Source of the DNA: Nonomuraea harbinensis
Lineage (GTDB): Bacteria > Actinomycetota > Actinomycetes > Streptosporangiales > Streptosporangiaceae
NCBI RefSeq assembly: GCF_019396385.1
Contig: NZ_JAHKRN010000017.1
Location: 1 to 64,000, forward strand
Direction: 5' to 3'
DNA: 64,000 bases
In this document: positions 30,668 through 39,300 of the stretch, in pieces
Numbering within the stretch: position 1 is the stretch's first letter
Layout: each line of letters starts with the position of its first letter
Notes under the pieces: generated by a model
What the model saw: only the letters and a program-made list of their open reading frames with translations
Database searches by the model: none
What the model was told of the DNA's origin: nothing
Position numbers and translations under genes: made by a program

Positions 30668-31645
30668 CTAGAGGTCGGGGAAATGGCAGGCGACGTAGTG
30701 GTCGCCGCCGTTCACCGGGCGGATCTCGGGCTCCTCGCGCGCGCACCTCTCGGCGGCGCGCGGGCAGCGGGTACGGAAGCGGCAGCCGGACGGCGGGTCG
30801 ACCGGCGACGGCGGCTCGCCGCTGATGAGCCGGTCCGCCGGCGGCAGGTCGAGCCCGCTACCGGGGATGGCGGCGAGCAGGGCCTTGGTATACGGATGGG
30901 CGGGCCGGGCGATGAGGTCCTCGCTGGGCGCGAGCTCGCACGTCTTGCCGAGATACATCACCAGGATCCGGTCGCTGACGTTCTTCACCACGGCCAGGTC
31001 GTGCGCGATGAACACCAGCGTCAGCCGGTAGCGCTCCTTCAGGTCCTCCAGCAGGGCGAGGATCTGCGCCTGCACCGACACGTCGAGCGCCGACACCGGC
31101 TCGTCGCAGATCACCACCTCCGGCTCCAGCACCAGCGCCCGCGCGATCGAGACGCGCTGGCACTGCCCGCCGGAGAACTCGTGCGGCCGCCGCACCGCCG
31201 CCGTCGCCGGGTCCAGGCCGACGGCCTCCAGGACCTCGTCGACGTCGAGGGCGCCGCGCCCCCACACCTTCGGCCCCTCCTCGACGATCTCGCGGACGCG
31301 GCGGCGCGGGTTCAGCGACGAGATCGGGTCCTGGAAGATCATCTGCAGCCGCCGCCTGACCCGGCGCAGCGCCTCGCCGCGCAGCGAGGTCAGGTCGAGC
31401 CCGTCCAGCCGCACCGAGCCGGCCCGCGGGCGCGGGAGCTGGATGAGCGCCCGCGCGGTGCTCGACTTGCCGCAGCCGGACTCGCCGACGATGCCCAGCG
31501 TCTCGCCCTTGGCCAGGTCGAAGCTCACGCCGGAGACCGCCCTGACCGTGCGGCCGCGCCCGGCGGGGAACTCCACGTACAGATTCTCGACCTGGAGCAG
31601 CACTTCGTCACGCGGGCGCAGGTGCGCCGTCCCGCTACCGGCCAT
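30668..31645 (-). CDS. Oligopeptide/dipeptide-type ABC transporter ATP-binding protein (OppF/DppF-like)
   Basis: 325 residues. Walker A GESGCGKS, Q-loop MIFQDPISSLNP, signature FSGGQCQRVSIARAL, Walker B VVICDEPVSALD and the H-loop in FIAHDLAVV are all present. The C-terminal oligopeptide-type extension has the Cys-rich CRFRTRCPRAAERC...CHF pattern seen in Opp/Dpp ATPases. It forms the second nucleotide-binding subunit of the transporter and overlaps the fused permease-ATPase gene by 11 bp. Confidence 0.93.
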   Translation of the reverse strand: MAGSGTAHLRPRDEVLLQVENLYVEFPAGRGRTVRAVSGVSFDLAKGETLGIVGESGCGKSSTARALIQLPRPRAGSVRLDGLDLTSLRGEALRRVRRRLQMIFQDPISSLNPRRRVREIVEEGPKVWGRGALDVDEVLEAVGLDPATAAVRRPHEFSGGQCQRVSIARALVLEPEVVICDEPVSALDVSVQAQILALLEDLKERYRLTLVFIAHDLAVVKNVSDRILVMYLGKTCELAPSEDLIARPAHPYTKALLAAIPGSGLDLPPADRLISGEPPSPVDPPSGCRFRTRCPRAAERCAREEPEIRPVNGGDHYVACHFPDL

Positions 31646-33515
31646 GGCTCTCGGCTCCTTCCGGCGCGCCGGCGACCGCGGATCCGGTCGGGTGCCAGCA
31701 GGCGTAGAGATGGTCGTGGTCGCCGGTCAGCGGCGGGGCCTCCGCGCCGCACCGGTCCTGGGCGTACGCGCAGCGCGGCCGGAACGGGCAGCCCGGCGGG
31801 ACGTCGGCCAGGTCGGGCGGGCGGCCGGGGATGACCCGCAGCCGGTGGTGCGACGGGTCGGTGAGCCGAGGCGCCGCCTGCAGCAGCGCCTCGGTGTACG
31901 GCATCCGGGGCCGGGCGAAGACCTGCTCGGCGGGGCCGTGCTCGACGACCTTGCCCGCGTACATGACGATCACCTCGTCGGCCCACTGCCGCACCACCGA
32001 CAGGTCGTGGCTGACCAGCACCACGGCCATGTCGCGCTCCTCCCGCAGCCGGTGGATGAGGCGCAGCACCTGGTCCTGGATGGTGACGTCGAGCGCGGTC
32101 GTCGGCTCGTCGGCGAAGAGCACGTCGGGGCCGCAGGACAGCGCCATGGCGATGGTGACCCGCTGGCGCATCCCGCCGGAGAGCTGGTGCGGGTAGCGGC
32201 CCAGCGTGCGGGCCGGGTCGGGGATGCCGACGGAGGCGAGCAGCCGCGCCGCCTCCTCGCGGGCCCGCTTGCGGCTCATGCCCAGGTGCACCCGGAGCGG
32301 CTCGGTCACCTGGGTGCCGATGGTGCGGACCGGGTTGAGCGCGGTCATCGGGTCCTGGAAGACGGTGCCGAGCCGGCGGCCGAGCACCTGGCGCATCTCC
32401 TCGGGCGTGAACCTCGTCAGGTCGTCGCCCTCCAGGCGGACGTGCCCGCCCCTGGACACGTCGGCGGCGGGCAGCAGGCCGAGGATGGTACGGATCAGCA
32501 TCGACTTGCCGGAACCCGACTCGCCCACGATGGCGAGGGTCCTGCCGCGCTCCAGCGTGAAGGACACCCCGTCGACGGCCTTGACCGTGCCGCGCGGCGT
32601 GTGGATGTGCGTGCGCAGGTCGTCGACCTGCAGCAGGGCGCCGGTGACGGGCTCCGCCCCGGGGCCCGCGGGCAGCGGCGCGGACTGCCGGGCGGGCTCC
32701 AGCCCGCTCTGCCGCACGTCGGTCAGCGCCCGCAGCCGGTCGCCGACCAGGTTGAACGACAGCACGGTCAGGAACATGACGATCGAGGGCGCCAGCACCA
32801 CGTGCGGGGCGGTCTCCATCAGCGTGCGGCCCTCGTTGATGAGCCCGCCCCAGGTCGGGGTGGGAGCCTGCACCGAAAGCCCGAGGAAGGCCAGGCTGCC
32901 TTCGGCCACGATGACCACGGCCATGCCGATGAAGGCGTAGGAGGCGGCCGGCACCGCGACGTTCGGCATGATGTCGCGCCACAGGATGCGGCGGTCCCGT
33001 ACGCCGAGGACGCGGGCGGCGAGCACGAACTCCCGCTCGGCGAACGACAGCGTGGCGCCCCGGATCAGCCGGACCCAGGCGGGGATGCCCAGCACGCCGA
33101 GCACGATGAGCACGTTGCGCAGGCTGGCCCCGGCGAAGGCCACCACGGCCAGCGCGAACACCAGCGAGGGGAAGGCCAGCGCGATGTCGTTGACCGCCAT
33201 GATCACCGCGTCGGCGAAGCCCTTGCGGTATCCGGCCAGGACGCCGAGCGGGGCGCCGAGCCCCAGGCCGAGCACCACCGCGCCGATGCCGACGCCGAGT
33301 GAGACGCGGGCGCCGTGCACGACGCGGCTGAACACGTCGCGGCCGAGGCCGTCGGTGCCGAAGGGGTGCTCCGCGCTCGGGCCGGACCGGGGCGGGCCGA
33401 CCAGCGTCTCGTCGTAGCCCGGGATGGGCAGCAGGTCGGCCAGCGCGGCCGCGGCCACGACCAGCGAGATCCACGCGGTCGCGATCCAGAATCCGGCTCC
33501 GAAGCGCCTACGCAC
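31635..33515 (-). CDS. Fused ABC permease (DppC-like) and ATP-binding protein (DppD-like)
   Basis: A 626-residue two-domain protein. Residues about 1-265 are a DppC-type permease: an N-terminal helix, HPFGTDGLGRDVFSRV, and the EAA loop EFVLAARVLGVRDRRILWRDIMPNV. A Pro/Ala linker (about 270-300) leads to a complete ATPase: Walker A GESGSGKS, VFQDPMTALNP, LSGGMRQRVTIAMAL, Walker B VLFADEPTTALD and a C-terminal Cys cluster CPFRPRCAYAQDRC. Fusion of these two subunits occurs in some actinobacterial importers and fixes their stoichiometry. It overlaps the DppB-like gene by 8 bp and oppF by 11 bp. Confidence 0.93.
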   Translation of the reverse strand: MRRRFGAGFWIATAWISLVVAAAALADLLPIPGYDETLVGPPRSGPSAEHPFGTDGLGRDVFSRVVHGARVSLGVGIGAVVLGLGLGAPLGVLAGYRKGFADAVIMAVNDIALAFPSLVFALAVVAFAGASLRNVLIVLGVLGIPAWVRLIRGATLSFAEREFVLAARVLGVRDRRILWRDIMPNVAVPAASYAFIGMAVVIVAEGSLAFLGLSVQAPTPTWGGLINEGRTLMETAPHVVLAPSIVMFLTVLSFNLVGDRLRALTDVRQSGLEPARQSAPLPAGPGAEPVTGALLQVDDLRTHIHTPRGTVKAVDGVSFTLERGRTLAIVGESGSGKSMLIRTILGLLPAADVSRGGHVRLEGDDLTRFTPEEMRQVLGRRLGTVFQDPMTALNPVRTIGTQVTEPLRVHLGMSRKRAREEAARLLASVGIPDPARTLGRYPHQLSGGMRQRVTIAMALSCGPDVLFADEPTTALDVTIQDQVLRLIHRLREERDMAVVLVSHDLSVVRQWADEVIVMYAGKVVEHGPAEQVFARPRMPYTEALLQAAPRLTDPSHHRLRVIPGRPPDLADVPPGCPFRPRCAYAQDRCGAEAPPLTGDHDHLYACWHPTGSAVAGAPEGAESHGR

Positions 33516-34449
33516 GACGGATCCTCGGGTCGACGGCCGCGTACACGACGTCCACCAGGAAGTTGACCAGCACGTAACCGACCGAGATCAGCACGACGCC
33601 TCCCTGCACGGTCAGATAGTCGCGGGAGAAGATGGAGTCGACGATGAGCCGCCCGATGCCGGGCAGCCCGAAGAGCGTCTCGATGATCACCGTGCCGCCG
33701 ATGAGCGCGCCGAGGTTGAGCCCCACGGCGGTGATCAGCGAGATCGCCGAGGGCCGCAGCGCGTGCCGCCACAGGATGCGGCGCGGCGACAGGCCGCGGG
33801 CCCTGGCGAGGGTGATGTAGTCCTCCTGCAGGGTCGCGATCAGGTCGGCGCGCAGCAGCCGCGCGTAGACGGCGAGCTGCCCGCAGCCGAGCGTGATCGC
33901 GGGCAGCAGCACCGAGGTCAGGTTCCAGCCCAGGTCCACCGAGATGGGCGTCCACCCGGTGGCGGGCACGACCTGCCAGGTCACCGCGAAGATCAGGATG
34001 AGCAGCACGCCGAGCACGAACACCGGCGTGGACAGCAGCGCGAAGCTCATCGCGGTGAGCGCCTGGTCGAGCGCGCCCCCGGCCCGGCGGGCCGCGGCCA
34101 CGCCCACCGGGATCGCCAGGCCGAGCGCCACGAGCTGCGCGGCGACGAGCAGCTCCAGCGTGACCGGCAGCCGCTCGGCCAGCTCGTCGGCGACCGGCAC
34201 CCGGGAGATGTAGGAGGTGCCCCAGTCGCCGGAGAGCAGGCCGCTCAGCCAGTCGGCGTAGCGGACCATCAGCGGCTGGTCGAGCCCCATGTCCGCGCGG
34301 AGCTGCGCGCGGGCCTCCTCGGTGGCCGAGATGCCGAGGATCTGCGTGACGGGGTCGCCCGGCAGGAGGTTGAGCAGCCCGTAGGACAGGAACGTCACCA
34401 CGAGCAGCACCACCACGAGCCGGACGAGCCGGTGGACGACGAGGATCAC
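33508..34449 (-). CDS. Peptide-type ABC transporter permease (DppB-like)
   Basis: A 313-residue inner-membrane permease with six predicted helices. The N-terminus VVHRLVRLVVVLLVVTFLSYGLLNLLPGDPV is typical of DppB/OppB. The cytoplasmic EAA loop is YITLARARGLSPRRILWRHALRPSAISLI. It partners the fused DppC-type domain. It overlaps the solute-binding-protein gene by 4 bp upstream and the fusion gene by 8 bp downstream, so translation is coupled. Confidence 0.93.
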   Translation of the reverse strand: MILVVHRLVRLVVVLLVVTFLSYGLLNLLPGDPVTQILGISATEEARAQLRADMGLDQPLMVRYADWLSGLLSGDWGTSYISRVPVADELAERLPVTLELLVAAQLVALGLAIPVGVAAARRAGGALDQALTAMSFALLSTPVFVLGVLLILIFAVTWQVVPATGWTPISVDLGWNLTSVLLPAITLGCGQLAVYARLLRADLIATLQEDYITLARARGLSPRRILWRHALRPSAISLITAVGLNLGALIGGTVIIETLFGLPGIGRLIVDSIFSRDYLTVQGGVVLISVGYVLVNFLVDVVYAAVDPRIRRA

Positions 34450-36074
34450 TGTGTGCTGATCCAGACCCCGGAGAACGGGTGGTAGGGGATCGGCGCGCCG
34501 GTCAGCGGGAGGCGCTTCTCCCCGTCGGGCAGCATCTGCTCGTCGATGCCGCGGACCTTGGTCTTCGCGATGATCGCCCCCGTGGTGAGGTGGTCGAGGA
34601 AGACGTACGGCACCTGCTCGCGCAGCCGCTCCTGGACCGTGGCGTACGCCTGCTTGCGGGCGGCCTCGTCAGGGGAGACCCGGCCGATGTCGAGCGCCTT
34701 GCTGAGCTGCTCGTCCTTGAGCCGGGTGAAGTTGAGCGAGACCTTGCCGACGGGCTGCGCGTAGGCCTGGTGCAGCCAGATGTACTCGCCGTCGGGGTCG
34801 GAGGAGGAGAACGCGGTCCACACGGTGGCGTGGTAGTTGCCGATGACGGCGCGGTTGATCAGGTCCGGCTGGTCGGCCTGCTTGATCGTCACGTCGATGC
34901 CGGCCTTGCGCCACATGTCCTGGACCAGTTCGACGCCCTGCATGGTGTTGGGGTCGGGCGTGGAGATCACCTCGAACTCGACCGGGCCCTTCTCCGCCTC
35001 CACCTCCTTCACCAGGGCGGTGGCCTTGGCCAGGTCGAAGGCGGGGTAGGCGCCCTGGTCGGAGTACCACTTGGAGTCCTTGGTCCAGGGACCGTCGGCC
35101 GGTTCCGTCAGCCCGCCGCGCAGGGTCGAGACGACGGCGTCGCGGTCGGTCGCGTGCGCGAGAGCCCGGCGCACCCTGACGTCGTCGAGCGGCGGGACGG
35201 CGGTGTTGAGCATGAACGTGTACTCGGGCGCCGGCATGCCCTGCGTCCGGTACACCGCGTAGGCGTCCTTCTGCTCGCCGTACTTGACGATGTCCTCGTC
35301 GCGGGTGGTGCCCATGGCGTCGACGCCGCCGGCCTCCAGCGTCTGGGCGCGGGTCTGGCTGTCGGGCAGGATGCGGAACTCGATCTCGTCCAGGTACGGG
35401 AGACCGCTGCGCCAGTAGCGGGGGTTCTTGGTGACGACCATCCGGCTGTCCGGCACGTACTCCTTGAACACGAACGGCCCGGTGCCGACCGGCTTGAGGC
35501 TGGCGGCCTGGGGGTCGGCCAGCGACGCGGGCGGCACGATCATGCCGACCTGCGCGGCCAGGTAGTAGGGGAAGGCCACCCAGGGCTGCTTGAGCTTGAC
35601 CGTGACCGTCATCGGGTCGGTCAGCTCGATGGAGTCGAGCGGCTGGAAGACGGCCGTGTTGAGCGGGGACGCCTTCTGCGCCTCCAGGTTGGCCTTGACG
35701 ATGTCGCCGGTCAGCGAGATGCCGTCATGGAAGGAGATGCCGTCCCTGATCTTGATCGCCCATTCGTCGTACGTGTCGTTGGGGGTGAGCGACTCCGCCA
35801 GGTACGGCTTCCAGGCGCCTTCGGCGTCCATGCTCACCAGCGGTTCGATGATCGTGGTGACCATGCTGTAGCTCTGCGCCGCGAACTGGTCGGTCACCGG
35901 GTTGAGCCCGTTGGCGTCGGCGCTCAGCGCGTACACGAGCTTGCCGCCCGCCTTCGGCCCCGACGAGTCCGACGGCGACTCGCCCGCCGGCGCCGCGCCG
36001 GGCCGCTGCCCGCTGCACGCCACCAAGGTCACAGCCGCCAGCACGAGGGCCAACGGCCTGGTCCAGCGTTTCAT
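34446..36074 (-). CDS. Peptide-type ABC transporter substrate-binding lipoprotein
   Basis: A 542-residue SBP family 5 protein. The lipoprotein signal RPLALVLAAVTLVACSGQ has the lipobox LVAC. The mature protein begins with a Ser/Gly/Pro linker and GGKLVYALSADANGLNPVTDQ. IIEPLVSMDAEGAWKPYLAESLT and WAIKIRDGISFHDGISLTGDIV are SBP_bac_5 hallmarks. The ATG at 36074 follows a strong GGAGGAGG; an open frame continuing upstream to 36143 crosses the operator and has no ribosome site. It captures an oligopeptide or another amphipathic ligand; the family also binds nickel, glutathione and opines. Confidence 0.93.
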   Translation of the reverse strand: MKRWTRPLALVLAAVTLVACSGQRPGAAPAGESPSDSSGPKAGGKLVYALSADANGLNPVTDQFAAQSYSMVTTIIEPLVSMDAEGAWKPYLAESLTPNDTYDEWAIKIRDGISFHDGISLTGDIVKANLEAQKASPLNTAVFQPLDSIELTDPMTVTVKLKQPWVAFPYYLAAQVGMIVPPASLADPQAASLKPVGTGPFVFKEYVPDSRMVVTKNPRYWRSGLPYLDEIEFRILPDSQTRAQTLEAGGVDAMGTTRDEDIVKYGEQKDAYAVYRTQGMPAPEYTFMLNTAVPPLDDVRVRRALAHATDRDAVVSTLRGGLTEPADGPWTKDSKWYSDQGAYPAFDLAKATALVKEVEAEKGPVEFEVISTPDPNTMQGVELVQDMWRKAGIDVTIKQADQPDLINRAVIGNYHATVWTAFSSSDPDGEYIWLHQAYAQPVGKVSLNFTRLKDEQLSKALDIGRVSPDEAARKQAYATVQERLREQVPYVFLDHLTTGAIIAKTKVRGIDEQMLPDGEKRLPLTGAPIPYHPFSGVWISTQ

Positions 36075-36107
36075 CCACGCCTCCTCCCGGTCATCCCCCG
36101 AGAGCAA

Positions 36108-36133
36108 TTTCACCGATAGTACTATCGGTGAAA
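36108..36133. promoter_or_regulatory. Perfect 26-bp palindromic operator between ABC operon and tetR
   Basis: The half-site TTTCACCGATAGT is followed at once by its exact reverse complement (36121-36133), giving a perfect 26-bp inverted repeat with no spacer. It lies 34 bp upstream of the transporter operon start and about 80 bp upstream of the divergent TetR gene. A further half-site TTATCGGTG lies at 36187-36195, between the palindrome and the TetR start. It almost certainly binds that TetR protein. Confidence 0.85.
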
Positions 36134-36213
36134 CTTCGCACAAGCGCCAGAGGGCGGATCGTTACCGGGGATCGGTCCAACTACAGTTATCGGTGGACGA
36201 GAGAAGGTAACCC

Positions 36214-36852
36214 GTGACCAACACACCGCTCACCAGGAGCGAGGCCAAGGACCTGACCAGGCGGAGGCTGATCAGGGCCGCCCTGGAGATCCTCGACAAG
36301 GAGGGTGAGGCGGGCCTGACGACGGTCAAGGTCGCCAAGGCCGCGGGCATCGCCCAGTCCAGCTTCTACGTGCACTTCAAGGACAAGCAGGATCTCCTGC
36401 GCGCCCTCGGCGACGAGGGCGGCGAGCGCCTGCGCCGCGCCATGCGCGAGGCCCGCCGCCAGGCCCGCGAGGCGCCCACCGAGCTGGAGAGCCACCGCGA
36501 CACCTTCCGCATCCCGCTCGACGCCATCTCCCGGCATCCGGAGCTGCTGCGCATCCAGCTGCGCGCCCGCCACGACCCGTCCTCGCCGCTGCGCGAGTTC
36601 GCCACGGAGACCGCCAAGGCCTACCGCGACCACCACGCGGCCGACCTGGCCGCGCTCGGCTACACCGCCGACAACGAGCGCGACCGCCGCCGCCTGGAGA
36701 TGATCGCCGAAGGCATCAACGCGGCCACCAACGCCCTGGCGATCGGCCACATCGAGGGCCGCTACCCGGAGATCGAGGAGGCCGTCGACGTGCTGGTCGC
36801 GCTGTCGAGAGGCGCGCTGCGGTGGCTGCGCGCCACCCAGACGGGCTCCTGA
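36214..36852 (+). CDS. TetR/AcrR family regulator, likely of the adjacent ABC/acyl-CoA operon
   Basis: 212 residues. The HTH is RRRLIRAALEILDKEGEAGLTTVKVAKAAGIAQSSFYVHFKDKQDLL, a standard TetR domain, with a helical effector domain behind. The GTG at 36214 is preceded by GAGAAGG (36201-36207). It is divergent from the peptide-type transporter operon across a perfect palindrome, so it likely represses both. With an acyl-CoA dehydrogenase in the target operon, an acyl-CoA or the imported compound is the probable inducer, an inference. The stop abuts the next gene's stop through TGATCA (36850-36855). Confidence 0.92.
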   Translation: MTNTPLTRSEAKDLTRRRLIRAALEILDKEGEAGLTTVKVAKAAGIAQSSFYVHFKDKQDLLRALGDEGGERLRRAMREARRQAREAPTELESHRDTFRIPLDAISRHPELLRIQLRARHDPSSPLREFATETAKAYRDHHAADLAALGYTADNERDRRRLEMIAEGINAATNALAIGHIEGRYPEIEEAVDVLVALSRGALRWLRATQTGS

Positions 36853-37761
36853 TCAGATCATGTACGGGGCCACCAGCCCGAGCCTGCGCAGCCCGGCCGC
36901 GACCAGGTCGGCGAAGAGCGTCGCACCGTGCTCGGAGGTGTGGGTGTCGTCGCCCTTCTCCCGCGTGAGGTAGAGGCGCTCGGACCCCTCGGGGCCGAGC
37001 CCTTCGACCAGCGCGCGGCTCTCGGCGGTGAGGTCGATCAGCGCCACCCCCTGGGCCGCGGCCACCGCGCGCACCTCGGCCGGCAGGTCGACGCCGAGCC
37101 CGTTGACGATCAGCCCTTCCTGGTCGAGGCATCCGCCCCGGAACCGGCGCCGCACCACGGGCGTGACCAGCACCGGCGCGGCGCCCCTCGCCTCGATGCC
37201 GTGCACCAGGCGGGTGAGGTTGGCGCGGAACTCCACCGCGCTGGTGTGCTTGTCGTTGTGGCCGAACTGGACCAGGGCCACGTCGCCGGGGCCGAGCTGG
37301 TCGCGCATCGCCGCCCACATGGCCGGCTTGGCCAGGAACGACGCCGACGACTCGCCCGAGCCCGAGTGGTTGACCACCGACAGCCCGCGCCGGAAGTGAC
37401 GCGGCAGCCGCTGCCCCCAGCCGGTGTAGGGGGCCGTCGCCTGGTCGGTGACGGTCGAGTCGCCCGCCAGGAACAGGCTCCGCCCCCTGGCCGGGCTCAG
37501 GTGCACCGAGCTCACCTCGGGATCCGGGCCGGTGAACGTGAGGGTGAGACCGGGGCTGCCGTCGCCGTCGAAGCCGTTCTGCTGGCTCTCCGGGGTGCGG
37601 ACGTTGACCGTGAAGTCGCGGCGCGCGGGCCGGTCGCCGGGCGACGCCCACACCATCAGCCGCCTGGCCTCCGCCAGCACCTGGGTCGTGGCGCCGCCGA
37701 TGACCACGCTGACGTCGTAGTGGCCTGGCTCCACGTCGAAGATGTGGGTGATCGGCTTCAC
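36853..37761 (-). CDS. SGNH esterase (rhamnogalacturonan acetylesterase-like) with N-terminal beta domain
   Basis: 302 residues. The C-terminal SGNH/CE12-like domain has block I FLAGDSTVTDQ (catalytic Ser), Gly in SGSGESSASFL, block III QFGHNDKHTS and block V DDTHTSEHGA (catalytic Asp/His). About 95 residues in front, beginning ITHIFDVEPGHYDVSVVIGG, form a beta-rich domain also found in CE12 enzymes. There is no signal peptide, so it acts inside the cell, removing acetyl groups from imported pectin fragments or a similar ester. It lies 18 bp after the acyl-CoA ligase gene and probably shares its mRNA. Confidence 0.85.
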   Translation of the reverse strand: MKPITHIFDVEPGHYDVSVVIGGATTQVLAEARRLMVWASPGDRPARRDFTVNVRTPESQQNGFDGDGSPGLTLTFTGPDPEVSSVHLSPARGRSLFLAGDSTVTDQATAPYTGWGQRLPRHFRRGLSVVNHSGSGESSASFLAKPAMWAAMRDQLGPGDVALVQFGHNDKHTSAVEFRANLTRLVHGIEARGAAPVLVTPVVRRRFRGGCLDQEGLIVNGLGVDLPAEVRAVAAAQGVALIDLTAESRALVEGLGPEGSERLYLTREKGDDTHTSEHGATLFADLVAAGLRRLGLVAPYMI

Positions 37762-37779
37762 ACGGGCCCTCCTGCGCGG

Positions 37780-39300
37780 TCAGCCGCGAGCTGCACGCCC
37801 GCTGGCACGGGCCGGCGGGGGGAGCGTGCTGAGCGGCAGCGCGATCGCACGCTTGAGGATCTTACCGGTCGGGCTCACCGGAAGTTCGTCGAAGACCGAG
37901 ATGTGGCGGGGATACTTGTACGGCGCGACCCGTTCCTTGACGAAGGCGCGTAGTTCGTCCGGATCCACGGGCTCCCGCAGCGCCACCACGGCGGCGATCT
38001 CCTCGCCGAGCTCCGGATGCGGCACCCCGATGACCGCGGCCTGCCGCACCGCCGGGTGCTCGTACAGCACCTCCTCCACCTCGCGCGGGTAGACCGTGTA
38101 GCCGCCGCGCAGGATCACGTCGCGGCGCCGGTCGACCAGGAAGAAGAACCCGTTCTCGTCCACCCGGCCCAGGTCGCCGGTGTGGAACCAGCCGTCGCGG
38201 ATGGCCTCGGCGGTGGCGGCCGGATTGTTCCAGTAGCCCTTCATCACGTTCGGGCCGCGCACCACGATCTCGCCGATGTCGCCGCACGGCACCTGGCGCC
38301 CGTCCTCGCCGACCACCCGCATCTCGATGCCGCGCACCGGCCAGCCGATCGAGCCGGGCCGCCGGCCGTCGCCGCCCCTGTTGGTGGCGGCCACCGCGGA
38401 GGTCTCGCTGAGCCCGTACCCCTCGACGATCGCGCAGCCGAAGCGCTCCTCGAAGGCGCGCAGCACGTCGAGCGGCAGCGGGGCGCCGCCGGAGACGCAG
38501 ATGCGCAGCAGCGACAGGTCGGCGGCGCCCGGGTGGTCGAGCAGCGCGATGTACATGGTCGGCACGCCCTGGAAGACCGTCACCCCGTCGCGGCGCATCA
38601 TCTCCAGCGCCCGGCCCGCCTCGAAGCGGCTCATCAGCGTCAGCCGCGCCCCGGCGTGCACGGTCGCGTTGAGCGAGCACGTCTGGCCGAAGGAGTGGTA
38701 GAGCGGCAGCGCGCCCAGCACCACGTCGTCCACGCCGAGCGCGTGCATGCGGGCGATGGTCGCGGCGGTGCCGCCCAGGTTGCCGTGGGTCAGCTCGATG
38801 CCCTTGGCCCGGCCCGTGGTGCCGGCCGTGTAGTGGATGACGGCGGTGTCGCCGTCGTCGCGCGCGGCCACCCCGGGGTCGGCGGCCAGGCCGCGCAGCA
38901 GCCGGCGGAACTCGTCGGGCACCACGAAGAAGCAGTCGGTGCCGGTGGCGGCGGCGCCGGCCTCGGCGGTCTCGGCGAAGGCGTGCCAGGCGATCAGCAG
39001 GCGCGGCCCGCAGTCGCTCACGTACGCGGCGATCTCGCGCTTGCGCAGCAGCGGGTCGAGCGGCACCACGACGGCGCCCATGCGCAGCACCCCGTAGTAG
39101 ACCGCGGCGAACTCCGGCACGTTGGGCAGCATGATCGCCACCCGGTCCCCGGTCCCGATGCCGCGGCCGCGCAGCAGCGTCGCCACCCGCGCGGACATCG
39201 CGTCCAGCGCCCGGTAGCTGAGCACCGCGTCGTCCAGCGTGATGACCGCTCTCTCACCGAGTCGCTCGGCGGAGGTGTGGAGCCGGTCGGCGAGGTTCAT
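37780..39300 (-). CDS. AMP-dependent acyl-CoA synthetase/ligase
   Basis: 506 residues. The adenylate-forming core motif is VIHYTAGTTGRAKGIELTHGN (about 156-176), where the P-loop is TAGTTGRAKG. GYGLSETSAVAATNR is motif A5. YPREVEEVLYEHPAVRQAAVIGVPHPELGEEIAA and the C-terminal SPTGKILKRAI carry the hinge region and catalytic Lys. It activates a carboxylic acid with ATP and CoA. The start overlaps the PucR regulator stop by 4 bp (ATGA), tying its expression to that regulator, and a HAAT-type transporter lies divergent. A fatty or aromatic acid is the likely substrate. Confidence 0.9.
   Translation of the reverse strand: MNLADRLHTSAERLGERAVITLDDAVLSYRALDAMSARVATLLRGRGIGTGDRVAIMLPNVPEFAAVYYGVLRMGAVVVPLDPLLRKREIAAYVSDCGPRLLIAWHAFAETAEAGAAATGTDCFFVVPDEFRRLLRGLAADPGVAARDDGDTAVIHYTAGTTGRAKGIELTHGNLGGTAATIARMHALGVDDVVLGALPLYHSFGQTCSLNATVHAGARLTLMSRFEAGRALEMMRRDGVTVFQGVPTMYIALLDHPGAADLSLLRICVSGGAPLPLDVLRAFEERFGCAIVEGYGLSETSAVAATNRGGDGRRPGSIGWPVRGIEMRVVGEDGRQVPCGDIGEIVVRGPNVMKGYWNNPAATAEAIRDGWFHTGDLGRVDENGFFFLVDRRRDVILRGGYTVYPREVEEVLYEHPAVRQAAVIGVPHPELGEEIAAVVALREPVDPDELRAFVKERVAPYKYPRHISVFDELPVSPTGKILKRAIALPLSTLPPPARASGRAARG

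Noticed and set aside
29333..31834. An 833-codon open frame on the plus strand opposite the acyl-CoA dehydrogenase and OppF-type genes
   Set aside because: Its sequence is the frame shadow of clear minus-strand enzymes and contains no recognisable motif.
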